This document shows positions 1 to 7,641 of a DNA stretch of 64,000 bases, in pieces. The stretch comes from JAGORL01 sp964372415 (GTDB lineage Bacteria > Patescibacteriota > Patescibacteriia > UBA9934). The notes beneath the pieces are model-generated. The model saw nothing but the letters and a program-made list of their open reading frames with translations. It was not told the DNA's origin and searched no databases. Numbering within the stretch: position 1 is the stretch's first letter; each line of letters opens with the position of its first letter. Location of the stretch: positions 20,207 to 84,206 of the forward strand of contig CAYJQH010000004.1 of the NCBI GenBank assembly GCA_964372415.1, written 5' to 3'. A program made the position numbers and the translations under genes.

Positions 1-643
1 ATTGATAGTAGCGTTCTACGCCAGACACCATGAGCAGCTGCTTAAACTGTTGCGGCGATTGCGGAAGCACGTAGAAGTTACCGGCATGGAGACGCGACGG
101 CACAATGTATTCGCGGGCGCCTTCTGGGGTGCCCTTGGTAAGAACCGGAGTTTCGACCTCAATAAAGCCTTCGTTCCCCAAATACTCTCGCATGTGCTGA
201 AACACAGCGTTCCGGGAGCGGAGGTTCTTCTGCATGCGCTCTGTTCGAAGGTCCAGGTAGCGATGCGTCAAACGCGACTCTTCGTTAATCGCTCGGGTGT
301 CCTTGTCAAGTTCAAAGGGCGGCGTCTTGGCTTCGTTTAAAACGGTAATTTTCTTGGCCAAGAGCTCAACCGTTCCTGTTGGAATCTTTTCATTCACCTG
401 CTTGGCCGAACGTGCTTGAACCACACCCTCAATTTCGACTACCCACTCCGGACGAAGCTTACCGGCGATCTCAGCCGAAGGCCCAAGTTCGGCTGGAACA
501 GCAACTACTTGGAGAAGTCCCGTGCGGTCGCGAAGGTCAAAAAAGGCTACCTTGCCCATGTCCCGACGGGCATGGATCCAGCCGGCTACAGTCACGGTTT
601 CGCCCACCTTCTTAACCGTCTCAGTATTAATGATTCGCGCCAT
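1..643 (-). CDS. aspS: Aspartyl-tRNA synthetase, N-terminal part (gene runs off the left edge)
   Basis: This class II synthetase charges tRNA-Asp with aspartate in the cytoplasm. The minus-strand reading from the ATG at 641-643 begins MARIINTETVKK and continues into an OB-fold anticodon-binding domain (GWIHARRDMGKVAFFDLRD). It then shows the RYLDLR segment and the motif-1 region FVEVETPVL followed by TPEGAREYIVPSR, which is typical of bacterial-type AspRS. About 214 codons are present; the catalytic motifs 2 and 3 lie outside the window. There is no Shine-Dalgarno site before the ATG, but a good promoter lies just upstream. Whether the enzyme also mischarges tRNA-Asn cannot be judged from this fragment. 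Confidence 0.96.
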   Translation of the reverse strand, partial: MARIINTETVKKVGETVTVAGWIHARRDMGKVAFFDLRDRTGLLQVVAVPAELGPSAEIAGKLRPEWVVEIEGVVQARSAKQVNEKIPTGTVELLAKKITVLNEAKTPPFELDKDTRAINEESRLTHRYLDLRTERMQKNLRSRNAVFQHMREYLGNEGFIEVETPVLTKGTPEGAREYIVPSRLHAGNFYVLPQSPQQFKQLLMVSGVERYYQ

Positions 644-946
644 AAAATATAAAAATTAGCCCCGCTGACTATACTTGACGAAGGCCACAGAATCAAGTAA
701 TCTTTCACATTAAGATCTTTGGGCAATTTCGCTTAGGGCTGTTGCGGCATCTCGCCAACTCTTGCGGATCCTCCCTCTCGGCTCATCTTCTTGGTTTTTT
801 CACCCTCCAGGGCCAGGAAGTTGAGTTGCGAATAAAAGCGGTGGGCCGAGTCGCTGCCAACAGTCCTTTTCTTTTTTTAAGTTGATTATTTCCTTTACTT
901 CACCGAGTTACTGTGTTTATTTAGAAACAGATCTTTAGGAGGTCAT
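644..946. other. 303-bp intergenic region without a recognised gene
   Basis: The region separates the divergent aspS and the small plus-strand gene at 947. Apart from the aspS promoter at its left end and the ribosome binding site AGGAGG at 937-942, I see no coding sequence. I could not match it to the conserved cores of SRP RNA, RNase P RNA, tmRNA or a T-box. The part at 720-860 is more GC-rich than its surroundings and could hold an RNA, but I have no positive evidence for one. Confidence 0.5.
668..696 (-). promoter_or_regulatory. Promoter of aspS
   Basis: On the minus strand a -35 box TTGATT (691-696) and a -10 box TATAGT (668-673) are separated by exactly 17 bp. The predicted transcription start is only about 18 nt before the aspS ATG, so the leader is very short and leaves no room for a T-box. 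Confidence 0.7.
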
Positions 947-1387
947 GTGCCACGAATCAATGAAGCAACTCGCCGGGTCGTGCGACTTATGACAAGTCGG
1001 GCTAGGAGTGGTCTTGAGCGTCTTACGGAGCGCGACGAATTGTTGCGGGAAAGAGAACAAGACAGTCTCAAAGACTTCATCAAGCTTATCGAAGCTGGTA
1101 AACGGGTGATTGTTTTTATCGCCACGAGTGGTGGTGGCAAACTGCAAAAAGACGATTACCTCTTCCATAATCTCCTCGAACCAATGATCGAGAAGATCAC
1201 TCCAGTTGAAGAACTTGATGACCTCACGGTAGTAATCGAACGGCTAGACGAGCTCACGAACCTAGCCCAAAACGTCATTGCAGGTAGTAAACTAAACGCG
1301 CGAGACTGCCGCCTTCTAAGGCTCACAGTCGACGAGGTTTACCTCACGGCCACGCGCCATCCGTCACCTTGTTACGTTGACTGGTAA
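947..1387 (+). CDS. Hypothetical protein, 146 residues
   Basis: I do not recognise this protein. It is soluble, highly charged and probably mostly helical: the N-terminal 60 residues are rich in Arg and Glu (LTERDELLREREQD), followed by a hydrophobic strand VIVFIATSGGG and a helical second half. The GTG at 947 was chosen because AGGAGG lies at 937-942; an ATG two bases upstream gives only a short reading frame. It is a monocistronic gene with its own terminator, tail to tail with recO, and its last 24 bases overlap the end of recO on the other strand. It belongs to a group of orphan genes in this window with strong Shine-Dalgarno sites. Confidence 0.75.
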   Translation: MPRINEATRRVVRLMTSRARSGLERLTERDELLREREQDSLKDFIKLIEAGKRVIVFIATSGGGKLQKDDYLFHNLLEPMIEKITPVEELDDLTVVIERLDELTNLAQNVIAGSKLNARDCRLLRLTVDEVYLTATRHPSPCYVDW

Positions 1388-2206
1388 ATGCGTCTCCCCA
1401 ACAGGCATTGGCTGGGGAGATTTTTCTTTTCCTAAAAATGAAAAGTGATCCGAGTACGGTACTTCAGTATATCCGGGAACATGGCTTCTGAATGCGTCAT
1501 TCACGCAAGCGGCAAAACTAGTGACCTCGCTTGCCTTAAGAGCCGGTCTAAGCAATTCGAGATACGAAGCTTCACGGGCAAAACGGAGCATGGTTACAGT
1601 TTCTTCACCAATGCTTCTTGCCGAAAACCACTCTTCTTTAGCCTTAATCACGCAGTCACTACACACGAGCCCTCCCCTACCCTCATGCCAACGGAAAGCC
1701 AGAGGTCTAATTTGTTCTTTACACGAGACGCATCGATTAAGTTCAATGTCATAACCCAAGCGACACAGCAAACGAAGCATAAAAGCGCCAAAAACAAACA
1801 ACGCTCTAGTGTGTGGAAGCTCGTTCCCTTCCTCAAGAAAATACAAAATCGTTATTAACTCAGTAAAAAGTTCTGGATCCTCAGCCTCAAGACGCAGGGC
1901 GTCATCAACAAAGCTAAGAGCGGCTAGCGCCATCACTCGGCACTCGAATAAAGCCTCTAGACGAGGAAAGGCTTTAAGGCGTTCAACACCAATGACTGTG
2001 GTGTGCCGGGCACCACGTACGAGCTCAAGGTTTACAATAGCAAGCGACTCAAGGTGCGGAGCGAGCTTGGCCTTGGGTCGCCTAGCGCCACGACCAACAA
2101 ACTCAATTTTACCGAGGGTCGGTGATAACGCTCGGTAAGTCCGGTCCGCTTCGCGCCACGGGGCGCTTGTCAGAATGATAGCTTCTGTCTTAACGGATGA
2201 CCACAT
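1364..2206 (-). CDS. recO: DNA repair protein RecO
   Basis: RecO anneals single strands and helps load RecA with RecR in RecF-pathway recombination. The 280-residue protein has the family layout: an N-terminal OB fold beginning MWSSVKTEAIIL, a helical middle, and a four-cysteine zinc site (C159, C162, C182 and C185, in CVSC...CSDC). The length is a little above the usual 240-260. The start has no Shine-Dalgarno site. It is the last gene in this direction before the aspS region and is separated from ruvX by a CTAG-rich hairpin element. Confidence 0.93.
   Translation of the reverse strand: MWSSVKTEAIILTSAPWREADRTYRALSPTLGKIEFVGRGARRPKAKLAPHLESLAIVNLELVRGARHTTVIGVERLKAFPRLEALFECRVMALAALSFVDDALRLEAEDPELFTELITILYFLEEGNELPHTRALFVFGAFMLRLLCRLGYDIELNRCVSCKEQIRPLAFRWHEGRGGLVCSDCVIKAKEEWFSARSIGEETVTMLRFAREASYLELLRPALKASEVTSFAACVNDAFRSHVPGYTEVPYSDHFSFLGKEKSPQPMPVGETHLPVNVTR
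1393..1428 (+). terminator. Intrinsic terminator of the 947 gene, inside the recO 3' end
   Basis: An 8-bp perfect stem TCTCCCCA/TGGGGAGA (1393-1400 with 1413-1420) is followed by TTTTTCTTTT. It lies within the last codons of recO on the opposite strand, so one stretch both ends transcription of one gene and encodes the C-terminus of the other. Confidence 0.8.
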
Positions 2207-2213
2207 ACATTTA

Positions 2214-2362
2214 AACTAGCTACTAGGGACTGGCCACTGGCCAAGCCACTAGAAATTAGCCACTAGCTTTTTGGGGGTTGAAGTTTTCGATTTCGGTTCA
2301 GTCTAGTTTCTAGTATCTAGTGGCAAGTTAGCTGGCTAGTAGTGAATTGCTAGCTGCTAGTT
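2214..2362. repeat. CTAG-word hairpin element, copy A (recO-ruvX gap)
   Basis: The gap between ruvX and recO consists of two arms crowded with the words CTAG, ACTAGC and CCACTAGAAA. The left arm (2214-2267) and right arm (2299-2362) are imperfect reverse complements, with an unrelated loop rich in T and G between them. The right arm supplies the TAG stop codon of ruvX. Related arms occur at 54415-54535 and 57371-57501. Confidence 0.8.
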
Positions 2363-2755
2363 TCTTTGCTGTTCATCAAAGTACGCTTGCAGAATGAGCA
2401 TAGCAGCCAGCGCATCTTCAGTCGCCGTAGCTCCATATTCGTGCTGTACGCGTCTGGCTTCTGCTGATGAAAACTGTTCGTCAACTACATTAATGGGTAG
2501 CTCTGAAACATCGGCTAGTTCGTTCATGAAGGCCACTGTAAGTTCGAGCTGCTCCTCACTTTGGTGGGCTTCGGTGGGTATGGGCAAACCTACCACAAAG
2601 GCTTCGACACCTTCCTTTTTAGCCAGTTCGGTTAAACGACTACTCGCGTCATCACCTCCAGGAATAGTGTCAAAAGGAACTGCTACTCTACTGCCATCAT
2701 CACCCACCGCTAAACCTATCTTCCGTAGCCCAAAATCAACGCCAAGATACTTCAC
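2357..2755 (-). CDS. ruvX: Putative pre-16S rRNA nuclease / Holliday junction resolvase-like RuvX (YqgF)
   Basis: YqgF/RuvX proteins have an RNase H-like fold and take part in 16S rRNA 5'-end maturation, and possibly in junction resolution. The 132-residue protein shows the three family blocks: VDFGLRKIGLAVGD with catalytic D7, VVGLPIPTEAHQSEE in the middle, and VVDEQFSSAEA followed by DALAAMLILQAY with the last acidic residue. The start is a GTG without a Shine-Dalgarno site, six bases from the preceding gene. The stop codon lies in the CTAG element. Confidence 0.93.
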   Translation of the reverse strand: MKYLGVDFGLRKIGLAVGDDGSRVAVPFDTIPGGDDASSRLTELAKKEGVEAFVVGLPIPTEAHQSEEQLELTVAFMNELADVSELPINVVDEQFSSAEARRVQHEYGATATEDALAAMLILQAYFDEQQRN

Positions 2756-2761
2756 AGAAGA

Positions 2762-3193
2762 TTAAAAAGTCAGTTTTTCTTTGATTACCTGGCCGTTCAC
2801 CATAATAGGTAGGTCAATCCCTCGTTCATAAACACGATTTCCGTCATCGAGGAACATAAGTACATAATACGTCTCAAAAACAGACATTGGCGTGTCTAGG
2901 TGGATGACCAGATCGTCATAGGTGCCTGGCGCCAAATACGCCGATTCTCCAAACGGAGCCGTAGGCGCGGCCCCCATCGCCCCGTGAACCGTTATAAACG
3001 ACGGTTCAATAACTGTTGCTTTGACTTCGACCGTGTTGTCAGGCTCCTGTTGGGGCGCCAAAGTAACTGAGCTTCCTGGAACTTCGACCGGCACATAATC
3101 TACTTTTGGTTTCTTGGGAGCTAACATAAAAAAACCAATTCCGCCGATAAACAAAATGAGGGCGATAAGGGGTAGAAGATCAGTTCTTTTCAT
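2762..3193 (-). CDS. Membrane-anchored extracytoplasmic protein, DUF7282-like
   Basis: The protein of 143 residues has one N-terminal transmembrane segment (LLPLIALILFIGGIGFFML), then a Pro/Val-rich linker and a beta-rich outer domain. That domain contains SYxLAPGTYDDLVIHLDTP-type strands and ends FLDDGNRVYERG...PIMVNGQVI. This pattern resembles the DUF7282 family of secreted beta-sandwich domains, which is my inference. The start MKRTDLL is preferred to an upstream one because it overlaps the end of the preceding gene by 14 bases, as in translational coupling. The gene belongs to the map-ruvX run. Confidence 0.75.
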   Translation of the reverse strand: MKRTDLLPLIALILFIGGIGFFMLAPKKPKVDYVPVEVPGSSVTLAPQQEPDNTVEVKATVIEPSFITVHGAMGAAPTAPFGESAYLAPGTYDDLVIHLDTPMSVFETYYVLMFLDDGNRVYERGIDLPIMVNGQVIKEKLTF

Positions 3194-3371
3194 AAACCCA
3201 AGTGGTGTCTTGGCGGTCAATCAGGTCGTAATCAACAAAAACTTCCCGACTATCAATTTTCACTTCATACCCGCCATCGTAAGGGTTTGAGGTAATGTAG
3301 ACAAGTGCATCAATATTGCCTGACTTGAGCGAATTCCTGATAAACGTTTCGTCTGCATTTCGGTCACGCAT
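3180..3371 (-). CDS. Small hypothetical protein, 63 residues
   Basis: I do not recognise this protein. It begins MRDRNADETFIRNSLKSG, has no membrane segment and looks like a small alpha/beta domain with the strand pattern VYITSNP...YEVKIDSREVFVDYDLI. It starts one base after the map stop codon and overlaps the next gene by 14 bases, so it is very likely translated as part of the adk-map-ruvX operon. It is too short to assign further. Confidence 0.7.
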   Translation of the reverse strand: MRDRNADETFIRNSLKSGNIDALVYITSNPYDGGYEVKIDSREVFVDYDLIDRQDTTWVYEKN

Positions 3372-3372
3372 A

Positions 3373-4152
3373 CTATAGTCCGATATTCGGCTCCGGGGTC
3401 AAAACTTCGGGTCCATTATCAAGGACAGCAATTGTCACCTCAAAATGAGCTGCCAAACTACCATCAGCAGTCACAATCGTCCAGCCGTCTTCACCGGTGA
3501 CAACTTCGTCGGTTCCCAACGTCACCATTGGCTCCAAAGCCAAGCACATACCATGCCGCAACGGTACATCTTTAAATGCTTTGCTGACGTAATTTGGTAC
3601 GTGTGGTGATTCATGAACCTCATGGCCAACACCGTGACCAACAAGCGCCTTCACGATGCCGTATTTTTTCGGAATCGCTTTTTCGATGGCGCCACTAATA
3701 TCTTTAATCGAATTTCCGACGATTGCAGCTGCCACCCCATCACGCATCGCCTGTCGGGTCACTTCAAGAAGCTGCTTTTGTTCTGGCGAAATCTTTCCAA
3801 CCGGCACCGTCACCGCCATGTCGGTACACAAACCTTTGTACCAACACCCAATATCAAGACCGACGATGTCTCCTTCTTCAAGCGTCACGTCACGCGTTCC
3901 AATGCCATGAACAATTTCGTTGTTCTTCGAAATACAAAGTGTGGCCGGGAATGGCGTGCTGCCATGTGAGCTGTAGCCCAAAAACGACGGCTTTCCGCCA
4001 CCCGCCTCAATTGCCTCGCGGGCGATGGTATCAAGCTCCCGCATGGTAATACCCGGACGCACGGCATCGATGGCCTTTTGCAAGGCAACCGAAAGCAGCG
4101 CTCCCCCCTCGCGCATCGCCCGTATTTCGTCCTGGGTCTTAATGAGGGCCAT
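3373..4152 (-). CDS. map: Methionine aminopeptidase, type I
   Basis: The enzyme removes the initiator methionine from nascent proteins. The 259-residue protein has the full pita-bread fold and its five metal ligands: the two aspartates in LDIGCWYKGLCTDMAV, the histidine in GHGVGHEVHESPHVPN, the glutamate in LALEPMVTLG and the final glutamate in HFEVTIAV. There is no N-terminal SH3 or zinc extension, so it is type Ia. It follows secY and adk, the classical spc-operon order. The start has no Shine-Dalgarno site. Confidence 0.97.
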   Translation of the reverse strand: MALIKTQDEIRAMREGGALLSVALQKAIDAVRPGITMRELDTIAREAIEAGGGKPSFLGYSSHGSTPFPATLCISKNNEIVHGIGTRDVTLEEGDIVGLDIGCWYKGLCTDMAVTVPVGKISPEQKQLLEVTRQAMRDGVAAAIVGNSIKDISGAIEKAIPKKYGIVKALVGHGVGHEVHESPHVPNYVSKAFKDVPLRHGMCLALEPMVTLGTDEVVTGEDGWTIVTADGSLAAHFEVTIAVLDNGPEVLTPEPNIGL

Positions 4153-4213
4153 AATTGATCAATAAATTTAACATGGCATCCAGTATCTGTACAGATGATC
4201 CTAAAGGTCGTCT

Positions 4214-4768
4214 CTAGGTTAAACCGAAAACTGACGCAACCCGGGCCGCCACTTCCTCAACCGTTCCTACCCCATCAATATGCCGCACCAGGCCTTGATC
4301 TTCGTAGCGTTTAATTATTGGCTTGGTATCTTCTTCGTAAATCTCTAAACGCTTTTGAATAATCTCTGACGTATCGTCCTGACGATGTTCAAGCTGGGCG
4401 CGCTTCATAAGACGCGGAACTGAGACCTCGGAGGGAACATTGATGACCAAAACAACTGTTGGTATATCGTATTCTTGGTAGGCCGAAAATTGCTGTTCGT
4501 TACGGGGAAAGCCATCAAGAATGTAGCCACGAGCGGTGTCAGGTTGCTTGAGGCGCGCATCAAGAACCTTAATCGCGATCTCATCTGACACAAGCTCCCC
4601 TCGCTTCTGGAGAGCCAGAATTTCGTCGGCCAAGGGTCCAGTCCCTTTGGCAGTATCGCGTAAGAGTTGCCCCATGGAAAGTTGCGGAATACCTAACTTC
4701 TTAGCAAGGATCGCGGCTTGCGTTCCTTTGCCACACCCCTGAGGACCAAGGATCAAAATTTTATGCAT
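4214..4768 (-). CDS. adk: Adenylate kinase, short-LID form
   Basis: Adk interconverts AMP plus ATP and two ADP. The protein of 184 residues starts MHKILILGPQGCGKGTQ, with the P-loop immediately after the start; an ATG 57 bases upstream would add an unrelated leader, so the internal ATG was chosen. The NMP-binding part shows GYILDGFPRNEQQ. In place of the 30-residue zinc-type LID of many bacteria there is only RLMKRAQLEHRQDD, so it is the short-LID type. It lies between secY and map. Confidence 0.96.
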   Translation of the reverse strand: MHKILILGPQGCGKGTQAAILAKKLGIPQLSMGQLLRDTAKGTGPLADEILALQKRGELVSDEIAIKVLDARLKQPDTARGYILDGFPRNEQQFSAYQEYDIPTVVLVINVPSEVSVPRLMKRAQLEHRQDDTSEIIQKRLEIYEEDTKPIIKRYEDQGLVRHIDGVGTVEEVAARVASVFGLT

Positions 4769-4778
4769 AAAAATATTA

Positions 4779-4800
4779 GAGGCATGATGCCTCATGCCTC
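4779..4800. repeat. Small palindrome in the secY-adk gap
   Basis: Three alternating copies of GAGGCAT and its complement ATGCCTC lie in 22 bases, so two alternative 7-bp hairpins can form just before the adk start. There is no following T-run. It could modulate adk translation; nothing else supports a function. Confidence 0.5.
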
Positions 4801-4830
4801 TATCCTTCACAAGCTGTTTTTTCACACTAC

Positions 4831-6084
4831 CTAGCGCACATCGTAGGAACGCATCGTGAGCTGTGCGTCAATTTGCTTCACCATGTCAATAACCACTGAC
4901 ACGACGATGATAATCGAAGAACCACCAACCACAAGACTGGTGTTCCCAGTAACTTCTTGCATAACAACTGGCAAAACGGCGATAGTGGCCAAAAAAACAG
5001 CACCGACGAGCAGAATGCGGTTTACGACCCATTGTAAATATCCGGCGGTGGGGACCCCTGGTCGAACGCCAGGAATAAACCCACCTTGCTTTTGAAGATT
5101 TTCGGCTACCTGATCTGGACGAAAGATAATTGAGGCGTAAAAGAAGGTAAAGGCAACCACAAGGACGAAATAAGCCAAGCCGTAGAACAAACCATTATTA
5201 AAGAGCTCAATAACACCTGTGGCAATATCGGCTACAATTTGTGTTCGAGCGTCAACAAAAAACTGCCCTACAAGCGGTGGTAAAACGATTAACGATAAGG
5301 CGAAAATAATGGGAATCATGCCACCCATATTCACGCGAAGCGGCAAGGTAGAACTTACCTTGGAACTGCCCCCCATGCCGCCTCTAGCGTACTGCACCGG
5401 CAAGTTGCGTTGCGCTTCGCTTACATACACGACTCCAAAAATTGTGAGCAACATGAGGGCTGCAAAAACAATCATCGTGACGAGGTCACTCTTTGTATAA
5501 GTAGCGGCCAACTGACCAATGAACCCAGGAAGAGCGGAGATAATACCGGCAAAAATCAGAATGCTCATGCCGTTTCCTAGCTTCTTTTCAGAAATCAACT
5601 CACCTAGCCACATGAGAAAAATTGTCCCCGCGGTCATGGTGGTTAAGGTGACTAGAAGAGTGAAGCCACTAATGGCTAAACCGGTTTGCTGATTAACGAG
5701 CGTAATAAGACCGTAGCCCTGGAGGAACGATAACGGCACGGTCGCCAAACGAGTGTAGCGACTAAGCTTCTCACGTCCCTGGCTTTCTTTTTGCATCTCT
5801 TCAACTGACGGGAAAATCATGCCCAAGAGCTGAAAGATGATTGAGGCTGTAATGTATGGAGCGACTCCCAAAGCAACGACTGAAAAATTTTCTAAAGTGC
5901 CCCCCGAAAAAACGTTAAGGAGTCCCAGAAACTGGTTGCCGGTAAGGAGACTTTCAAGGCTTGCAGGATCAATACCAGGTACTGGAATATGCGCCGCTAG
6001 GCGAAAGATACTGATGACAAACACGATGAACAATAGCCCTCTTCGTACCTCTGGGATACTGAACAACCTTTTCAACATCTCCAT
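4831..6084 (-). CDS. secY: Preprotein translocase subunit SecY
   Basis: SecY is the channel of the Sec translocon in the cytoplasmic membrane. The 417-residue protein has ten predicted membrane helices. It shows the plug and pore region after HIPVPGIDP, the LGVAPYITASIIFQLL segment, the long cytosolic loop ARGGMGGSSKVSSTLPLRVNMGG (read in parts), and the C-terminal VNRILLVGAVFL helix. It is slightly shorter than the usual 430-440, mostly at the C-terminus. It follows rplO with a 21-base gap and precedes adk. Confidence 0.97.
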   Translation of the reverse strand: MEMLKRLFSIPEVRRGLLFIVFVISIFRLAAHIPVPGIDPASLESLLTGNQFLGLLNVFSGGTLENFSVVALGVAPYITASIIFQLLGMIFPSVEEMQKESQGREKLSRYTRLATVPLSFLQGYGLITLVNQQTGLAISGFTLLVTLTTMTAGTIFLMWLGELISEKKLGNGMSILIFAGIISALPGFIGQLAATYTKSDLVTMIVFAALMLLTIFGVVYVSEAQRNLPVQYARGGMGGSSKVSSTLPLRVNMGGMIPIIFALSLIVLPPLVGQFFVDARTQIVADIATGVIELFNNGLFYGLAYFVLVVAFTFFYASIIFRPDQVAENLQKQGGFIPGVRPGVPTAGYLQWVVNRILLVGAVFLATIAVLPVVMQEVTGNTSLVVGGSSIIIVVSVVIDMVKQIDAQLTMRSYDVR

Positions 6085-6105
6085 ACAACTTTTTGTGGCG
6101 GGTTA

Positions 6106-6543
6106 TTAAGCTTCAACCTTACCGCCAGCTTTTTCGATGCTGGCCTTGGCACCCTCTGAAACACCGCAACCCTTAACCGTCACTGCCACAGTAAGCTCGC
6201 CCTTACCCAGGATTTTGACCGGACGATCGGTTTTACTAATAAGCCCTTTATGAGCCAAGGTCTTGGGTGTGACTACTTCTCCGTTAATGTACTTTTTGTT
6301 AAGTGAGGTCAAATTGACAACCAGCGCTTTTGGTTCAAGCGAGGTGAAACCACGAAGTTTCGGGGTAGCCAAAATAATATGGCGCATACCCAAACGTTTG
6401 GTGCCGCTCGCTCCAGCACGTGACGTTTGACCCTTCTGACCACGGCCACCTGTCGTACCCTTAGAACCCAAACCACGAGCCACGCGCTTCTTTTCTTTTT
6501 TAGCTCCGTGCGCTGAGCGCAGGGTGTTTAAAGTAATAGTCAT
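6106..6543 (-). CDS. rplO: 50S ribosomal protein L15
   Basis: L15 is a late assembly protein of the large subunit. The 145-residue protein starts MTITLNTLRSAHGAKKEKKR and has the Gly/Arg-rich N-terminal arm (GLGSKGTTGGRGQKGQTSR) and the globular C-terminal domain with the strand VKGCGVSEGAKASIEKAGG. It directly follows rpsE after nine bases. The usual rpmD gene between the two is absent, a hallmark of Patescibacteria. Confidence 0.97.
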   Translation of the reverse strand: MTITLNTLRSAHGAKKEKKRVARGLGSKGTTGGRGQKGQTSRAGASGTKRLGMRHIILATPKLRGFTSLEPKALVVNLTSLNKKYINGEVVTPKTLAHKGLISKTDRPVKILGKGELTVAVTVKGCGVSEGAKASIEKAGGKVEA

Positions 6544-6552
6544 AGCCTAAGG

Positions 6553-7275
6553 TTAAGCGCTCGTCACCGCCTCGGTTTTAGCCTGAGGCACTGGAAGTAA
6601 TGCCTCCAAAGCCTTAAAAGTAGCCTTCGCGTTATTAATTTTGTTCTTAGCGCCCAATAATTTGGTTGAGGCATTCGGCACGCCACCGAGCTCAAGAATA
6701 ACCCGGGTTGGCCCGCCGCTCTTCAAACCAGTACCTTGCGGGGCCGGTTTCAACAGGACTTCCGCTGCAGCAAATTTAGCACGTACTGCATGCGGAATAG
6801 TTTCGTCCTTAAGAGGAATACGCATAACGCGCTTCTTAGCCTGGCGAAAAGCTTTTTCAATAGCCATCGAAACGTCAGCGCCCTTGGCCACGCCAAAACC
6901 GACGCGTCCTCGACGGTCGCCGATTACGATGGTCGCTCGAAAACGCATACGCTTGCCTCCTTTGGTCACACGGGTAACTCGCGAAAGTTCAAGAATACGT
7001 TGTTCGAATTCACGTGGTTCACGCGCTCCACGTCCACCGCGATCGCCACGACCACGGCCTCCACCACCTGGTCCGCGACCNNNNNNNNNNNNNNNNNNNN
7101 NNNNNNNNNNNNNNNNNNNNNNNNNNNNNNNNNNNNNNNNNNNNNNNNNNNNNNNNNNNNNNNNNNNNNNNNNNNNNNNNCCACCACCTGGTCCGCGACC
7201 TCGAGGTCGCCGTTCACGCTGGGCCGGGGCGCCCGCTTTTGTTTCGTTAGCAATGGGTTGTGCTTGTTCAATCAT
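6553..7275 (-). CDS. rpsE: 30S ribosomal protein S5 with an RG-rich N-terminal extension, interrupted by a scaffold gap
   Basis: S5 helps maintain decoding accuracy. The conserved core is complete: FEQRILELSRVTRVTKGG, then RMRFRATIVIGDRRGRVGFG, and the C-terminal GVPNASTKLLGAKN. Ahead of it lies an unusual extension that begins MIEQAQPIANETKAGAP and becomes a run of Arg-Gly repeats (RGRGPGGGGRGRGDRGGRG). The run of 100 N falls inside this repeat, so its true length is unknown. Because the flanking 20-bp repeats are 120 bases apart, the reading frame happens to stay open across the gap. Confidence 0.93.
   Translation of the reverse strand: MIEQAQPIANETKAGAPAQRERRPRGRGPGGXXXXXXXXXXXXXXXXXXXXXXXXXXXXXXXXXXGRGPGGGGRGRGDRGGRGAREPREFEQRILELSRVTRVTKGGKRMRFRATIVIGDRRGRVGFGVAKGADVSMAIEKAFRQAKKRVMRIPLKDETIPHAVRAKFAAAEVLLKPAPQGTGLKSGGPTRVILELGGVPNASTKLLGAKNKINNAKATFKALEALLPVPQAKTEAVTSA
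7081..7180. other. Assembly gap (100 N) in the rpsE repeat
   Basis: Exactly 100 N are flanked on both sides by the same 20 bases encoding GRGPGG-type repeats. This is the signature of a scaffolded repeat collapse, and 100 is a conventional placeholder rather than a measured size. Confidence 0.95.
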
Positions 7276-7278
7276 AGG

Positions 7279-7632
7279 TTAAAAAACTAGTCCGCCTTCA
7301 CGAGCAGCTTCCGCCAAAATTTTGACCTGACCGTGATACAAGTAAGGCCCGCGATCAAAAATCACCTTAGTGATACCTTTTGATTTTGCCTCTTTGGCCA
7401 GTCTACCGCCCACCTCCTTGGCGCGTTCCATGGCCTTACCTTTGAGCTCAAAATCATGAGCTGCTACAAGAGTGCGTCCCGCATCGTCATCAATAAGCTG
7501 AGCGCTCACATGTTTGAGTGAACGAAAAACCGACAACCGAGGACAATCGGCTGTACCGTGAATCTTGGCGCGCACGCGGCGAGCGCGACGGTCTGCCTGG
7601 GCGCGTTTTTGGATGATTGCTTTGCGTTCCAT
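7279..7632 (-). CDS. rplR: 50S ribosomal protein L18
   Basis: L18 binds 5S rRNA with L5. The 117-residue protein begins MERKAIIQKRAQADRRARR, has the RLSVFRSLKHVSAQLIDD strand-helix unit and ends KVIFDRGPYLYHGQVKILAEAAREGGL, the typical family C-terminus. It lies between rplF and rpsE, with gaps of nine and three bases. Confidence 0.97.
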   Translation of the reverse strand: MERKAIIQKRAQADRRARRVRAKIHGTADCPRLSVFRSLKHVSAQLIDDDAGRTLVAAHDFELKGKAMERAKEVGGRLAKEAKSKGITKVIFDRGPYLYHGQVKILAEAAREGGLVF

Positions 7633-7641
7633 ACAATTCGA

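Noticed and set aside
379..652. Plus-strand open frames over aspS
   Set aside because: They are antisense to a clearly conserved AspRS and show no protein features.
644..946. T-box or known RNA upstream of aspS
   Set aside because: The aspS promoter lies within 55 bases of the ATG, and no T-box, SRP, RNase P or tmRNA core was found.
1445..1858. 137-codon plus-strand frame over recO
   Set aside because: RecO on the minus strand has the zinc-site cysteines and family layout; the plus frame is a shadow.
2214..2362. CRISPR array
   Set aside because: The words are short, irregular and arranged as inverted arms, without regular repeats, unique spacers or cas genes.
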